Positions 1-9,841 of a DNA stretch of 64,000 nt are shown in pieces; within the stretch, counting starts at the first letter, position 1; every line of letters starts with the position of its first letter. This DNA comes from Auriscalpium vulgare (taxonomy: Eukaryota; Basidiomycota; Agaricomycetes; Russulales; Auriscalpiaceae). The position numbers and the translations under genes were made by a program. Under the pieces are notes generated by a model, which searched no databases, was not told the origin of the DNA, and saw only the letters and a program-made list of their open reading frames with translations. The stretch covers positions 1,116,001 to 1,180,000 of the forward strand of contig JAHBBC010000003.1 in the NCBI GenBank assembly GCA_019915015.1, written 5' to 3'.

Positions 1-337
1 ACCGGCTCTGTCGGCCATCAACGGCTCGAGACTGTTGGCTGAGACAGGCGGGCGGCCTGATGACGCGCGAGGTTAGCCGCGTGGAGAGCGCATCGGGGGG
101 ACGCCGAGGCGTACCGTCGAATACGTCGGGGACCCATACGTCGACGCCGAGCCTGTCCGCGAAGGCGTCTGCCATCAGTCTGGGGTTGGGTATGGACAGG
201 CCAAAGATATCTGTGAGGAGGACGACGGCCTTGTCCGCGTTTGTTGCGACGGCGGGGGAGAAGTACGCGCCGTTGACGAGCTGGCCCCTGGGCTGGCCGG
301 GGAGGAGGTGGCCCTTGTAGCAGTTCTCGCAGGACAT
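1..337 (-). CDS. Dienelactone hydrolase family protein, N-terminal part (cut by window edge)
   Basis: Alpha/beta hydrolase of the dienelactone hydrolase (carboxymethylenebutenolidase) family, probably cytosolic. The coding parts are 337-115 and 56-1, with a 58-nt intron (57-114; donor gtacgc, branch-like ctaac, acceptor cag). The start ATG at 335-337 opens MSCENCYKGHL, a common N-terminus in fungal members. It is followed by the strand DKAVVLLTDIFGL and by PDVFDG, and the splice gives GRPPVSANSLEPLM. The nucleophile elbow and the catalytic Asp and His would lie beyond the left edge, so activity cannot be judged. It is divergent from the amidohydrolase at 521, with about 180 bp between start codons, so a shared promoter is possible. 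The family assignment is firm; the substrate is unknown. Confidence 0.85.
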   Translation of the reverse strand, partial: MSCENCYKGHLLPGQPRGQLVNGAYFSPAVATNADKAVVLLTDIFGLSIPNPRLMADAFADRLGVDVWVPDVFDGTPRRPPDALSTRLTSRVIRPPACLSQQSRAVDGRQSR

Positions 338-520
338 GGGGAAGACGTGGAGGCGGGTGCGGGCGAGAGGGCTGCCTTTAAGTAGCAAGGCGAGGACGGG
401 CCCCGTGGGCTTCCATGAATGGGATTGGCAGCGCACTGACTTGGACGAGCCCGTGGGTGCGACGCGTCCAATGACGATCGCGCCACGTTGGCCAAGCGGC
501 GGCGCGTCAGTCTGAACGCC

Positions 521-2060
521 ATGCTCGTCGTCCGCCGCGTGCACCTCGCTTCCGATACAGACCAGTCCGACGTCGTCCGCCTCTACGACGTGCACTGCGT
601 GGCCGGCCGCGTCGCGCGCATTGTCGCCGCCGAGTCCGCCGTGACGGTCTTGACCAAGTTGAAGCGCGCTCTGCTGCGCCCGCCGGAGATAGATGCCCAG
701 CGCGCTGGCGTCTTGCTCCCGTCGTGCGTGCCACCTCCGTGTACGACTCGCACCTCGCCGACGCCCAGCGCAGGCTCTGCCACCCGCACATCCACCTCGA
801 CAAATGCTTCCTCCTCGCCCAATGCGATCCCCTCCGATCCGGGTGCGCGTCCCCCCGCCGCCCGTCGCGCCGCGCTGACATCTCGCAGGTCCTTTGACGA
901 GGCGCTCGCCGTCACCGCAGCAGCCAAGGCCCGGTTCCCCGACGCGCCCGACGACGTCTACCAGCGCGCCCGGCGGCTCGTCGTCGAGAGCATCCAGTGC
1001 GGGGTCACGGCCATGCGCGCGCACGTCGAGGTCGACCGCACGGTCGGCCTCTGCTGCCTGGACGTCGCCGTCCGCCTCAAGCGCGAGTTCGCCGCCGCCT
1101 GCGACGTGCAGATCGCAGGTGCCTGCGTCCATATCGCTGCGCGCGCTGCCCTGTCTCTGACGTTGCCAGTCTTTGCACAGGACCCGCTCTTTGATCACGA
1201 CGGCGACGCGGCACCCGGCGAGAACTACGTGCTCCTCGAGCGCGCCGCCCAGGACCCCGCCGTCTCGGCCGTCGGCTCCGCGCCGTACGTCGAGCGCACC
1301 CCTGCCCATGCCGACCAGAACGTCGCCCTGGTACTCTCCCTGGCCGCCGCACGCGGGCTCCTCGCGGACCTGCACCTCGACTACAACGTGCGCGCCGCGG
1401 CGCCGCCGCTCATCCACGCCGTGCTCGCGCACATGGACCGCCTGCGCTGGAGCGCGGCGCGCGGGCCCGTCGCGCTCGGCCACGCGACGCGCTACTCGCT
1501 GTTCACCGCGGCGGAGTGGGCGGATCTGCGCGCGGCGGTCGGCGCGCGCGCGGTCGCGTTCGTCGCGCTGCCGCAGAGCGACCTGTACATGATGGGGCGG
1601 CCCGCAGACGCGTCGCGGCTCGCGCCGCGCGGCACGCTGCCCGTGCCCTACATGGCCGCGCGCGGGTTCGCGGTCGCGCTGGGCGTGAACAACGTCGGCA
1701 ACGCGTTCACGCCGCAGGGCAGCGTCGACCCGCTCGCGCTCTGCCCGCTCGGCGTCGCGGTCTACCAGGACGCGACGGACGCGACCTGCGACACCTTGCT
1801 CGTGCGTCCTCTCCTTCCACACTTCGCAGGCTTCTATAACCCTACGACAGCGGTGCGTCTCGACGTACGCCAAGGCGGCGATCGGCCTCCGCCCGCAGAA
1901 CACGAGCCTGCGCATCCGCGTCGGCGACCCCGCCGACTTTGTGCTGCTGCACGGCCAGACGTCCGTGCGCGCCGCGGTGCTCAGCCCGTCCTACGAGCGC
2001 ACGACGATCCGCGGGGGCGTAGTCACGGGCACGCGCCGCGCGACGCAATCGCCGCGCTGA
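521..2060 (+). CDS. Cytosine-deaminase-like metal-dependent amidohydrolase
   Basis: Amidohydrolase-superfamily enzyme of the bacterial CodA/atrazine-hydrolase type, expected to hydrolyse or deaminate a cyclic amide or amine. Five exons: 521-723, 774-842, 889-1118, 1170-1801, 1851-2060; introns are 46-51 nt with donors gtgcgt, gtgcgc, gtgcct and gtgcgt. This gives 447 aa; an in-frame ATG at 488 would add 11. Visible motifs in order: LCHPHIHLDK (metal HxH, residues 73 and 75), RAHVEVD, the spliced QIAVFAQDPLF, DLHLDYN, LGHAT and GVNNVGNAF, matching the CodA metal and substrate positions. The C-terminus restores the beta-sandwich (LRIRVGDPADFVLL). The real substrate (cytosine, creatinine or another ring) cannot be told from sequence. 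Confidence 0.88.
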
Positions 2061-2295
2061 GCACGCTGTTCAGGCTTTGTAGCACACACAAATGCATTCC
2101 AACGGACACTACGAGCGGCTCCGCTCTGTTGGTCAGAACGTCCGCCAGCGTGGACAGCAGATCGGCGGCGGCACGCACTTCAGACTCTGTAACACACACA
2201 AATGCAATTATATCAATGGACACTATACGCTACTTTGGGGGCTCCATCCTGTTCGCGAGAATGTCCGTGAGCGTGGACAGCAGGTCGGTGGGCGT
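2061..2295. repeat. Imperfect direct duplication of the MRP51 3' end
   Basis: Two diverged copies lie head to tail: about 2061-2170 and about 2171-2290. The left ends align at a spacing of 110 (gcacgctgttcaggctttgt against gcacgcacttcagactctgt, then the shared cacacacaaatgca). The right ends align at a spacing of 123 (both contain gcgtggacagcag). The right copy holds the real last codons and stop of the mitoribosomal gene. The left copy is a decayed duplicate in the space between the two convergent genes. It is read here as a local segmental duplication. Confidence 0.75.
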
Positions 2296-3591
2296 GTGCT
2301 GCACCGCGCCCGCCTTCTTCGCGTCCGCGACCGCGCGGCCCCTGCCGCGGGTCATCGAGGAGCGGTCCGCGCGCCTGCCGGGCGCGGCGAGCGCGGCGTC
2401 GCCGAGCGCGACATACTCGCGCGAGCCGGGCGCGGCGGCGGTCGCGCGGAGCATATTCAGCGTCGAGACCTCGCGGAGCTTCGTGTCGAGGCGCACGCCG
2501 TGCAGCCCGCCCGGGAGGCGGCCGGCGACGGCCGTCGGCGCGGCGTGCAGCTGCGCGGCGGTGACGCGGAAGCGCAGCGCGTCGGCGTCGGCGGCGTCCG
2601 CGTTGTAGTGGCCGATGTACCCGACCATGCCCGCGATGGCGACGGGGCGGCGCGTGGCGGCATGCGGGGTGAGGTAGCGGCCGGGCTGCGGCGCGGTGAG
2701 GAAGAACGACGTGAGCGGCGCCTCGAGCGCGTACGACAGGCCCGCGCTGCGATGTGGCTGCTGTTCGATGGCGCGCGCGTCGGGGCGGTGCGCGGCGGCG
2801 AGCGCGCGGTCCTGGAGGAACGCGCGCTGCACGACTTCCGCGGTGTCGAGCACGGCCTGCGCGCGCGGGGTACCGGCCATCCTGCGCGGGCGCCGCATGT
2901 CGCCCGTCTTGCGCTCGTGCTCCTGGTGCTTCGCGGTGTCCTTCAGCATCTCCTGCTCCAAAAACGCGGTGAACGCGGGGCGCTGCGCGCGCAGCGTCCG
3001 GATGTAGCGCGCGTACGCCTGCGGGCTCATCGCGTTGACGGTGGGGACGACGGCGCGCGTGCGTTTCTCGGTCAGCGCTGCCTCGCGCAGGCCCGCCTTG
3101 TGTTCTGCCGCCTTCTCCTCCTCCTCGAACAGACGCACGCCCGCCTCCGCGTGCTCCGCCGCCCTGCGCTCCTCCTCCTCCTCCTCCTCCGCGCGCCTCG
3201 CCATCGGCTCCTTCCCGACGCCCAGGCCAAAGTCCGTGTCCACGAGCCAGAGGTTGCGCTTGACGGTGCCCATGATCCTGTCCCAGTCGCCGCCGCGCAG
3301 GCTGGCCTCCGCGCCGAGCTCGTTCCAGCGCTTGATCCAGAGGCCCTCCGAGTCGGCGTGGCGCCACTCGGTCTGCTGCTCGGGCGAGTCGACGGCCTGC
3401 ACGGTAATGTGCTTGCCGCGCTTGCGCACGGCGAGCGGGCGCTTGAGGCCCCAGTTGCCGCGGTGCGCGTCGCCGCCGTGTGTGGTGTAGACCTGCGCAA
3501 TCTGCGGGTCGAAGGACGCGAATTTTGAGCGGCGCAGCAGCGCCGCGAACGGGGAAGGCGGGGGGAGCGCCGCAGCGGCTGCAGCGGCCAT
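2230..3591 (-). CDS. MRP51: Mitochondrial small-subunit ribosomal protein MRP51 (bS1m)
   Basis: Structural protein of the fungal mitochondrial small ribosomal subunit, also linked in yeast to translation of mitochondrial mRNAs through their 5' leaders. One uninterrupted exon of 453 aa. After an Ala-rich leader it carries the family N-terminal block LRRSKFASFDPQIAQVYTT, then HRGNWGLKRPL and KRGKHITVQAVDS, all characteristic of Mrp51. The middle has an acidic low-complexity run encoded by repeated ctc triplets (about 3174-3192), followed by a helical charged region. The C-terminus DLLSTLTDILANRMEPPK lies in the duplicated segment described separately. The gene is convergent with the amidohydrolase. 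A long open frame on the opposite strand is a GC-bias shadow. Confidence 0.88.
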   Translation of the reverse strand: MAAAAAAALPPPSPFAALLRRSKFASFDPQIAQVYTTHGGDAHRGNWGLKRPLAVRKRGKHITVQAVDSPEQQTEWRHADSEGLWIKRWNELGAEASLRGGDWDRIMGTVKRNLWLVDTDFGLGVGKEPMARRAEEEEEEERRAAEHAEAGVRLFEEEEKAAEHKAGLREAALTEKRTRAVVPTVNAMSPQAYARYIRTLRAQRPAFTAFLEQEMLKDTAKHQEHERKTGDMRRPRRMAGTPRAQAVLDTAEVVQRAFLQDRALAAAHRPDARAIEQQPHRSAGLSYALEAPLTSFFLTAPQPGRYLTPHAATRRPVAIAGMVGYIGHYNADAADADALRFRVTAAQLHAAPTAVAGRLPGGLHGVRLDTKLREVSTLNMLRATAAAPGSREYVALGDAALAAPGRRADRSSMTRGRGRAVADAKKAGAVQHTPTDLLSTLTDILANRMEPPK

Positions 3592-4184
3592 AGTGGTAGT
3601 GAGAGTGAAAGGTGTGCTGGCTCGACGCGCGGCTGAGTTTGAATAATTGCAGGCAGCTATCCTACGTCAGTGAAAACACCGCCTTTCTCACTCGTAAAAA
3701 TTGTATATGCTTAGGCTGCACATATACAGTTTTTACATGGCTGCACCTGCATGCTGCCCTAGCAAAGCACATGAACGTCAGGTACGACACGCAGACATGA
3801 GATGCACCGTCGCGCCGCCAAATACCATGGCAGACAGCCACAGCAGACAAGAACCCGGGCGACCGTCAACGAAGTGTTGCTGGTCACAGTGGGCATGGCA
3901 TGACGCGGGCCATGGTATGCGTTCCAGGCTGGGCAGACCAGTCATGGCAGGACGAAATTGGGTACTGTAAGCATGCTACAAGTAACAAGACCCAGCAGCG
4001 GGAACTGTCGCAATTACTACTGTATTATACTTGAGGCAGCTGGTATCTAAGCGGGCACGGCACGGCAGGCAGTCCGGGGCACGAGAGTACGTATTGAAAC
4101 ACATTGCGACGAGGCAGAGTACACGGAGGAATGAATACACGGAGCGGACAACACACAAACACAGACAGACAGACGGCAAGATAT
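3592..4184. other. Intergenic region upstream of MRP51 and downstream of the RAX1-like gene
   Basis: About 590 bp without a supportable gene. It must hold the MRP51 promoter (right next to 3592) and the 3' untranslated part of the RAX1-like gene (near 4184). The base composition is clearly more AT-rich than in the flanking genes. The short open frames here show no family resemblance and no splice-linked continuation. Confidence 0.6.
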
Positions 4185-6424
4185 CTACCCGCGCACGGGC
4201 ATCGCGACGAGCACGCCGACGAGCGTCGCGCTGATCGCGAGCGCGAGACACGCGCTGCGCACGACGATCTCCCACTGCGCGCGCGTGACGACGGGGCTGA
4301 GCACCTTGGTGAGCGGGCCGAACGCGGGCACCGCGCGCACGCGCGCGTGCTGCGTCTCGATCGTGGCGTGCTCGGGGCGTGGGCGCGGCCGCTGGTACTT
4401 GTACTTCTGCTTCTCCTCGGGCTGCGGCGCGGCGGCGGCGGCCTCGTGGAGGAGGGCAGAGTTGCGGTTGCAGCGGTACTGCGCGCGGCCGAGCCAGGAC
4501 GTCGGCGACATGTCGCAGCGCGCCTCGACGTCCGCGTCGCAGAGGGTTGCGGTCACGGGGAGCGGCTGCATCGAGCTGGGGCGCGTCGCGGGGGCCACGG
4601 GCGCCGCCGGGGGCCGCTCGTCGACGGCGCTCATGGGCAGGGCAATGGAGGAGGCCATCGCGGGCGTCATGGAGCAGATGCAGGGCACGTCGACGCCACC
4701 GCGCGGCGGCAACGCGTCAAAGTCGAACACGTCGCGGCCGTCCTCGGACTTGCGCTCGTAGTGGCCCTCCTCGTCAAAGGCGTGGATGAACGCGGCGGTC
4801 GCGCTCGCGCGGCACGACGTGTTGAAGCGGCACTCGGGGGTATGGTGCTCGTCGGGCGAGCCGGAGCGCATACGATATGCGGGCTTGGGCGGGGCGAGGC
4901 CGTCCGCCACGAACGGCAGGGCGGAGGGCCCGGTGCGCGTGGCGGGGCCCTCGGGGGCCGGGTCGGCGTCGTAGTACGCAGGCGAGACGATGATCTCGCC
5001 CTTGTGCTGGGACGATGGATACGAGTGCGTGCCAAAGGACGAATTGGAGTCGGAAAAATGGGAGGAGCCGGCGTAGGGGGTGGAGGAGGTGGATGCGGGC
5101 GAGAAGGTGCGGCGATGGGAAGGGGGCGGGGCGGCGGGGCTCGGACGCGTGGGGATCGTAATGGACAAGGCGGGCGGAGTGCCCTTGTTCGGGAGGGGAG
5201 CGGGACGCGGACTGGAGAATGCGTAGGGAAGAATGAAGGACGAGGACGCGTCCTTGCTCTTGTAGACGGGCAGAGGGGACGAGATGTCGAAGCGACGCGA
5301 CTCGTCCGCGTCGAGGGGCTGCGGGGCCGAGATGCTGGGGCGCGCGAGCTCGAACTTGCGGAGCTGGCGCAGGTCGCCAAAGACGTAGACCATCATGCAG
5401 ACGCCGTGGAGGCTGGCGATGAGGATGGTGAGGCCGAGCCAGAGACCGGGGAGGGCGAGGAAGCGGAGCCAGCGCGAGTGGTCGTTGGCAAAGTTGAGGG
5501 CGATGGGGGGAACGAAGCCGGTGAGGGCGATGGTGCTGCCGCCGAGCATGCCGCAGAGGCCGCGGTTGGTGCCGACGTTGTAGTAGGCGGCGAGGACGAA
5601 GCGGTCGAGGCTCTCCTTGAGCATCCTGTGGACCTCCCAGGCGACCTCTGAAAAGACGATGGGGTCGGGGTGGGGGGAGACAAAGTGGCCGGTGTGGAAG
5701 GGGGAGAGGATATCTGAGGGAATGTCGAGCTCGTATTCTGCGTTTGGGGTAAAGAACGTCTGCTTTGCGCGGAGATAAAAGAGAGTGAGGTTGGGGGAGG
5801 GCTGGGTGTGGGAGGAGAAGCGGTAGTGGTCGTGGTCGCGGTTTGCGGCGTCGCGCTTGCTGTGGGACTCTGCGACCCACTGCTCGTAGCGGACGACGTA
5901 CTCCTTGAGCCAGAGCATGAAGTAGCTGGGCTGGGGTCAGGTCACGTGGGGAGGGGCGGCGCGAGAGGGACTGACAGATTTTCGGGACAGCCCTCGACGA
6001 AGAGCAGCCACTCCTCAAAGTCCTTGAGGCCTGGGGGGGCGGGTGAGGGGAGGAGGGAGAAGAGCAGAGGTGATGCGTACCGAGCGGGGGGAGGTGCTTG
6101 CGGTTGAGGACGTCCTCGAGCTTGACCTTGAACATGGGGGTCACTGGAGGGCGGTGAGGACGGGGCGGGGGTAGGGGTGGGAGAGGAGATACCTTTGCAC
6201 GAGCGGACCTTGCCCACGGCTGGAGGCGGGTTGCACAAGCGGGACTGGGGGGAGGTCAGGGCGGGCGGGGGACGAGTGGGACGGTGTACGAACGGGGAGG
6301 GTGAGGAGGGCCCTGAGGGAGAGGCGGAAAGTCCTGGGCTGGTGCTGCGGGGGGCCGGGGGGCGGGGGAGGCATGGTTGGGGCGCAGGACTGGGACGAGG
6401 GACGGCGGGCTTTAGAGGACGCAT
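4185..6424 (-). CDS. RAX1-like protein: RGS domain plus three membrane segments
   Basis: Resembles fungal Rax1, an RGS-fold membrane protein used as a cortical landmark in cell polarity. Exons: 6424-6193, 6143-6081, 6030-5976, 5925-4185 (introns 49-50 nt), giving 696 aa. A proline-rich N-terminus (1-77) precedes the RGS region, with VTPMFKVKLEDVLNRKHLPP and the spliced join LKDFEEWLLFVEG / ENLYFMLWLKEYV. Predicted membrane helices lie at about 243-263, 271-300 and 671-696. Between helices 2 and 3 is a Ser/Pro-rich loop of about 370 residues that looks disordered. Start choice: the ATG at 6424 begins the only exon that supplies the residues ahead of the RGS fold. Function is inferred from family; orthology to yeast RAX1 is likely but unproven. 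Confidence 0.78.
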
Positions 6425-7080
6425 GGGAGGAGCGCGATCCGCGAAGGGCGAGCCAGCCGTGCCGTAAGTCCCTTCGATATGGGCAGCACGCCTGCCATCT
6501 CCGTCGCCCCCCCACACAACGCCCCCCCCCACCATCCCGCCACCCGTGTCGGCGTCCTCCGCCACAACGCGCGCGTCGCACGCGACCATCCGCCCAGCTA
6601 GCGAGCAGGCGAGGCGGGCAGAGTCTGCGGGGAGGAGGGTCGAGAGAGCTCGCTGCGGGGGTGAAGAGAGGAAATGGGTGTTCCGTGCAAGAGAGACAGA
6701 CGTCAAGGGAGGGTTCCCACGTCCGCCACGCCGCCGCCCGCTGCTCGTCCGCATGCCTGCCCAGCTGCAGCCCCGCCGGATCCGCATGCTCGATCGTCTC
6801 TGGCTCGTCTGACCCGTCTTCTCGCTCGACGCGCCTCCGCGACGTCGCCCACCGTGCAGCGTCTGCGGTGCCATCGAATGCATCGCCATGTCATCGCCAT
6901 GCAGACATCTCCACATCTCTCCTGCAGGATTCGCCGCGATACAGTGGGCCACAGCGGGGAAGCGGCCAGCACTGTGGACAGATCGCTCGCCCGCCGGAGC
7001 ATACAAATGCTGGCCAGCCCGCAGTCCGCCGTGCCCCAGGTCCCGGGCGCTTTCTGACGCAGACCGGCTAGCGAGGTAAC
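6425..7080. other. Intergenic region upstream of the RAX1-like gene
   Basis: About 650 bp, GC-rich, between the start of the RAX1-like gene and the stop of the P-loop kinase. Both genes are on the minus strand, so this should contain the RAX1-like promoter and 5' leader and the kinase 3' end. A long open frame on the minus strand crosses it, but its predicted protein is low-complexity and matches no family. No other gene is visible. Confidence 0.55.
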
Positions 7081-7128
7081 CTACAGATAACCTATCCTAG
7101 ATAACCTAGTAACCCCAGATAACCTACG
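7074..7128. repeat. Degenerate short tandem repeat, core (ga)taacct
   Basis: Four copies of taacct, at 7076, 7087, 7101 and 7120, spaced 11, 14 and 19 nt apart, plus a partial taacc at 7110. They cover the stop codon and last 15 or so codons of the P-loop NTPase. On the minus strand this reads as AGGTTATC units. It is too irregular to be a telomeric tract. Confidence 0.6.
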
Positions 7129-7927
7129 CTGCCCCCTCACACTGCACCCACGCCCGCTGCTCCCGCCCAGCCGCCGCATCGTCCCGCCGACCTGCACGCC
7201 CTGCACGCCCATCTGCTGCCCATACCGCCTGCGCGCCCGCCAGTGCTGGCTCACGCACCACCACACGATGCTGTCCCGCGAGAAGAACACCTCGCGCGCC
7301 CGCTCCTCGCACCTAGTCTCCCTGAGGCAGAGTAGCTAGATTCAACCCTTCGCAAGCTCAGGGATCATCTATCTGACTACTCGCACCCGGGGCTGCACGG
7401 CGGCCGCGCCCGCACCAGCCGCAGGAACGTGCGCACGCACAGCCGCGGCAGGTACAGCGCCAGCGGCGGGTCGAGCCCTGCGCGTCGTCAGCAGCTGCGG
7501 TCCGTGCCGCGAGGGGACGCACAGATCACGTCTGTCTGCGCGCGCTCCAGGACGTCCCCGACGAGGTGCACGTAGTTGCCGTCGACGACCCACCCGCGGG
7601 GCGACTCCGCCAGTGCGCGTTGCAGGTTCGCCTGCAGCTCGTCCGCCGTGCTCGTCTGCCAGTTCGGCTTCCAGTGCAGGGTGTCCAGGGAGATAAACGG
7701 GACGTCCAGGATCGCAGCCAGCTCGGCGCCGAGGGTCGACTGCAGCAACGTCGGTGGGCGTCGTTAGGTAGTAGACATGCTCATACTCGCCTTGCCGGTC
7801 CCTGTGCGGCGAATAAATACATGGTTTTGCGCGTCGCGCGCATGGCCCACGCACCGCTGTTCCCTACGAGATGCACGCGGTATATGCCGGTCCGGTCGCC
7901 CTGGAGAGGAGGGGCCATCATCGACAT
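7081..7927 (-). CDS. FlaR/adenylate-kinase-like P-loop NTPase
   Basis: Small kinase-like NTPase of the adenylate-kinase-fold family called DNA topology modulation (FlaR-like) in bacteria; substrate unknown. Exons: 7927-7855, 7801-7791, 7739-7523, 7477-7387, 7321-7081, giving 210 aa with every phase matching. The 11-nt exon 7791-7801 joins its neighbours into the Walker A loop GNSGTGKST. The following intron begins GC (GCGAGT). Later family blocks are DVPFISLDTLHWKPNW, WVVDGNYVHL, the spliced IWLDPPLALYLPRLCVRTFLRL, and SIVWWCVSQHWRARRRY in the last exon. ATGs at 7927, 7921 and 7918 are alternatives. The final 15 or so residues are encoded by a degenerate TAACCT repeat. It is divergent from BET2, with 458 bp between them. 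Confidence 0.85.
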
Positions 7928-8385
7928 CGAGGGAAGAGACAACCCGCCGCGCCCAAGTTTGCCTGTGCCCACACACGGGCCGCCCGCGTCACACAGCTGT
8001 CCGCTCCCTTGCAGATCCCTCGTCGGCCTCCAGCTGTGCCAAGGGCGTGGATCCTCGTCCTGGATCGCTGGCCTCTGACCATGACAGCGCACAGCTGCAC
8101 CTTGACTTGACACCAGCCGTGTTCAACACACATCTGTGCGTCGCGTGCACTACTAGACCCCGTCTTTCCAATATGTGTCGCGACACGCACCGGCCTGTCA
8201 TCTACCTGCCCGTCATAGTACATTGGCAATTGAAACCGCAGGGTGGGGTCGTAATTATACTATGCGCGTCCAGCGTTAGTTCGACCGCTTTGCACCAGTA
8301 CCGCCGTTTTCCGTCCGATGTGTACACGCCGCAAACGCGAGTGTTGACGCTTGTTGCGCGCCGTTCTCCTTGACTTGCGACCTGC
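7928..8385. promoter_or_regulatory. Bidirectional promoter region between the P-loop NTPase and BET2
   Basis: 458 bp between two start codons facing away from each other. It must hold both promoters and 5' leaders. No gene is visible inside. I saw no convincing TATA box at the usual distance from either start codon. Confidence 0.6.
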
Positions 8386-9676
8386 ATGGCGCCGACCACT
8401 CTGCTCGTAGACAAGCATGTCCGCTACATCCAGGACCTCGGAAAGGTCTGCCCCCGCTCGCCCCCGTCCCCCAGCACCTGACCGGTGACCCCGCGCGCAG
8501 CACACGGACAGCCTCGCCTACCACCTCACCGCGCACCTGCGCATCAACGCCGTCTACTGGGGCCTCGTCGCGCTGTGCATCATGGGCCACCCGGACGCGC
8601 TCGACCGCCACGACACCCTCGCGTACGTCATGAGCTGCTGGGACGACGACGCAGGTGCGTGCCCGCCCCGCCCCCCGCCCGATCGCTCACGACCCGTTCC
8701 GCAGGCGCGTTCGGCGCGCACCCCGGCCACGACGCGCACATCCACGCGACGCTCAGCGCGATCCAGATCCTCGCCATCCACGACGCCCTCGACCGCGTCG
8801 ACGTGCCGCGCGTCTCCGCCTGTGCGCCCTCCCTCCCTTCCTTCTGCGTCGCCCCGCGCTGAGACCCGCCAGACATCCTGGCGCTGCAGCAGCCGTCCGG
8901 CGTGTTCGCGGGCGACGCGTTCGGCGAGACCGACACGCGGTTCCTGTACATCGCCGTCAACGCGCTGGCGCTGCTCGGCCAGCTGGACCGCCTCGACACG
9001 GACAGGACGGTCGGCTACATCCGCCAGTGCGCGAACTTCGACGGCGGGTTCGGCAGCGTCGCGGGCGCGGAGAGCCACGCCGCCCAAGGTGCGCCGGGCG
9101 CTGGTCAGAGCCAGCCGTGCCGCTGACGCCGTGCGCAGTGTTCGTGTGTACCGCCGCACTGGCGATTCTCGATCGCCTGGACGTCGTGGATGTGCCCTCG
9201 CTGGGCTGGTGGCTAGCGGAGCGGCAGATGGCCTCGGGCGGGCTCAACGGCCGGCCTGAAAAGCTCGAAGACGCACGTCCTTATCTTCCTCTGCGTGGCT
9301 GTCCGCTGACCACACTGCGTCTAGGTGTGCTACAGCTTTTGGGTCCTCTCATCCATGTCCATTCTGAACAAAATGACCTGGATCGATGCGGATAAGCTGA
9401 CAGAGTTCATATTGTCGGCCCAGGTACATGCCTCGACTGCGCATCTGCAGCCTGCTTTCTTACGGGCCTCTGCAGGATCCCGAGGGCGGCGGTATATCAG
9501 ATCGGCCTGAGAACATGGTGGACGTGTTCCACACGCAGTTTGGGGTCGCGGGCCTTTCCCTGCTGGGATACCCAGGACTGCAGGATCTTGATCCTGTGTA
9601 CTGCATGCCTGCCTCGGTCATAGACAGGATGGGGCTTCGCAAGGGCTGGAAGGCGCTACCCAGGAGGCCTCTGTAG
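8386..9676 (+). CDS. BET2: Rab geranylgeranyltransferase (type II) beta subunit
   Basis: Catalytic beta subunit of Rab geranylgeranyltransferase, which attaches geranylgeranyl groups to C-terminal cysteines of Rab GTPases and so supports vesicle traffic. Seven exons: 8386-8445, 8501-8654, 8705-8821, 8873-9088, 9139-9272, 9325-9423, 9476-9676, giving 326 aa, the usual length. Prenyltransferase repeats are recognisable ([15 protein letters not shown], [17 protein letters not shown], [49 protein letters not shown]). The zinc ligands are D227, C229 and H279, the same spacing as in mammalian enzymes. Intron 5 (9273-9324) must begin GC rather than GT to keep the frame. It is divergent from the P-loop NTPase. 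Confidence 0.93.
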
Positions 9677-9841
9677 TTGCGCGTATTGTACATTAAACCA
9701 CTGACTCGGTAGGCGCGAAGTCTAATCCAGAGCAAGCCATTACATAGGCGCGCACGCGATCGGATGACGCGCGCGATGCAAAAAAAAGCGCGTTGCATCT
9801 TCACGCAAACCACCGTCCCAAGCCACGACGACGTCGGACCC

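Noticed and set aside
2023..2223. Separate small gene downstream of MRP51
   Set aside because: Its similarity to MRP51 comes from the duplicated 3' segment. It has no start context or independent family match.
7074..7128. Interstitial telomere repeat
   Set aside because: The units are taacct in varied contexts rather than an array of TTAGGG/CCCTAA.
7377..7379. In-frame TAG as the stop of the P-loop NTPase (would give 133 aa)
   Set aside because: It lies inside an intron (7322-7386). Splicing restores the conserved SIVWWCVSQHW block and a 210-aa protein in frame.
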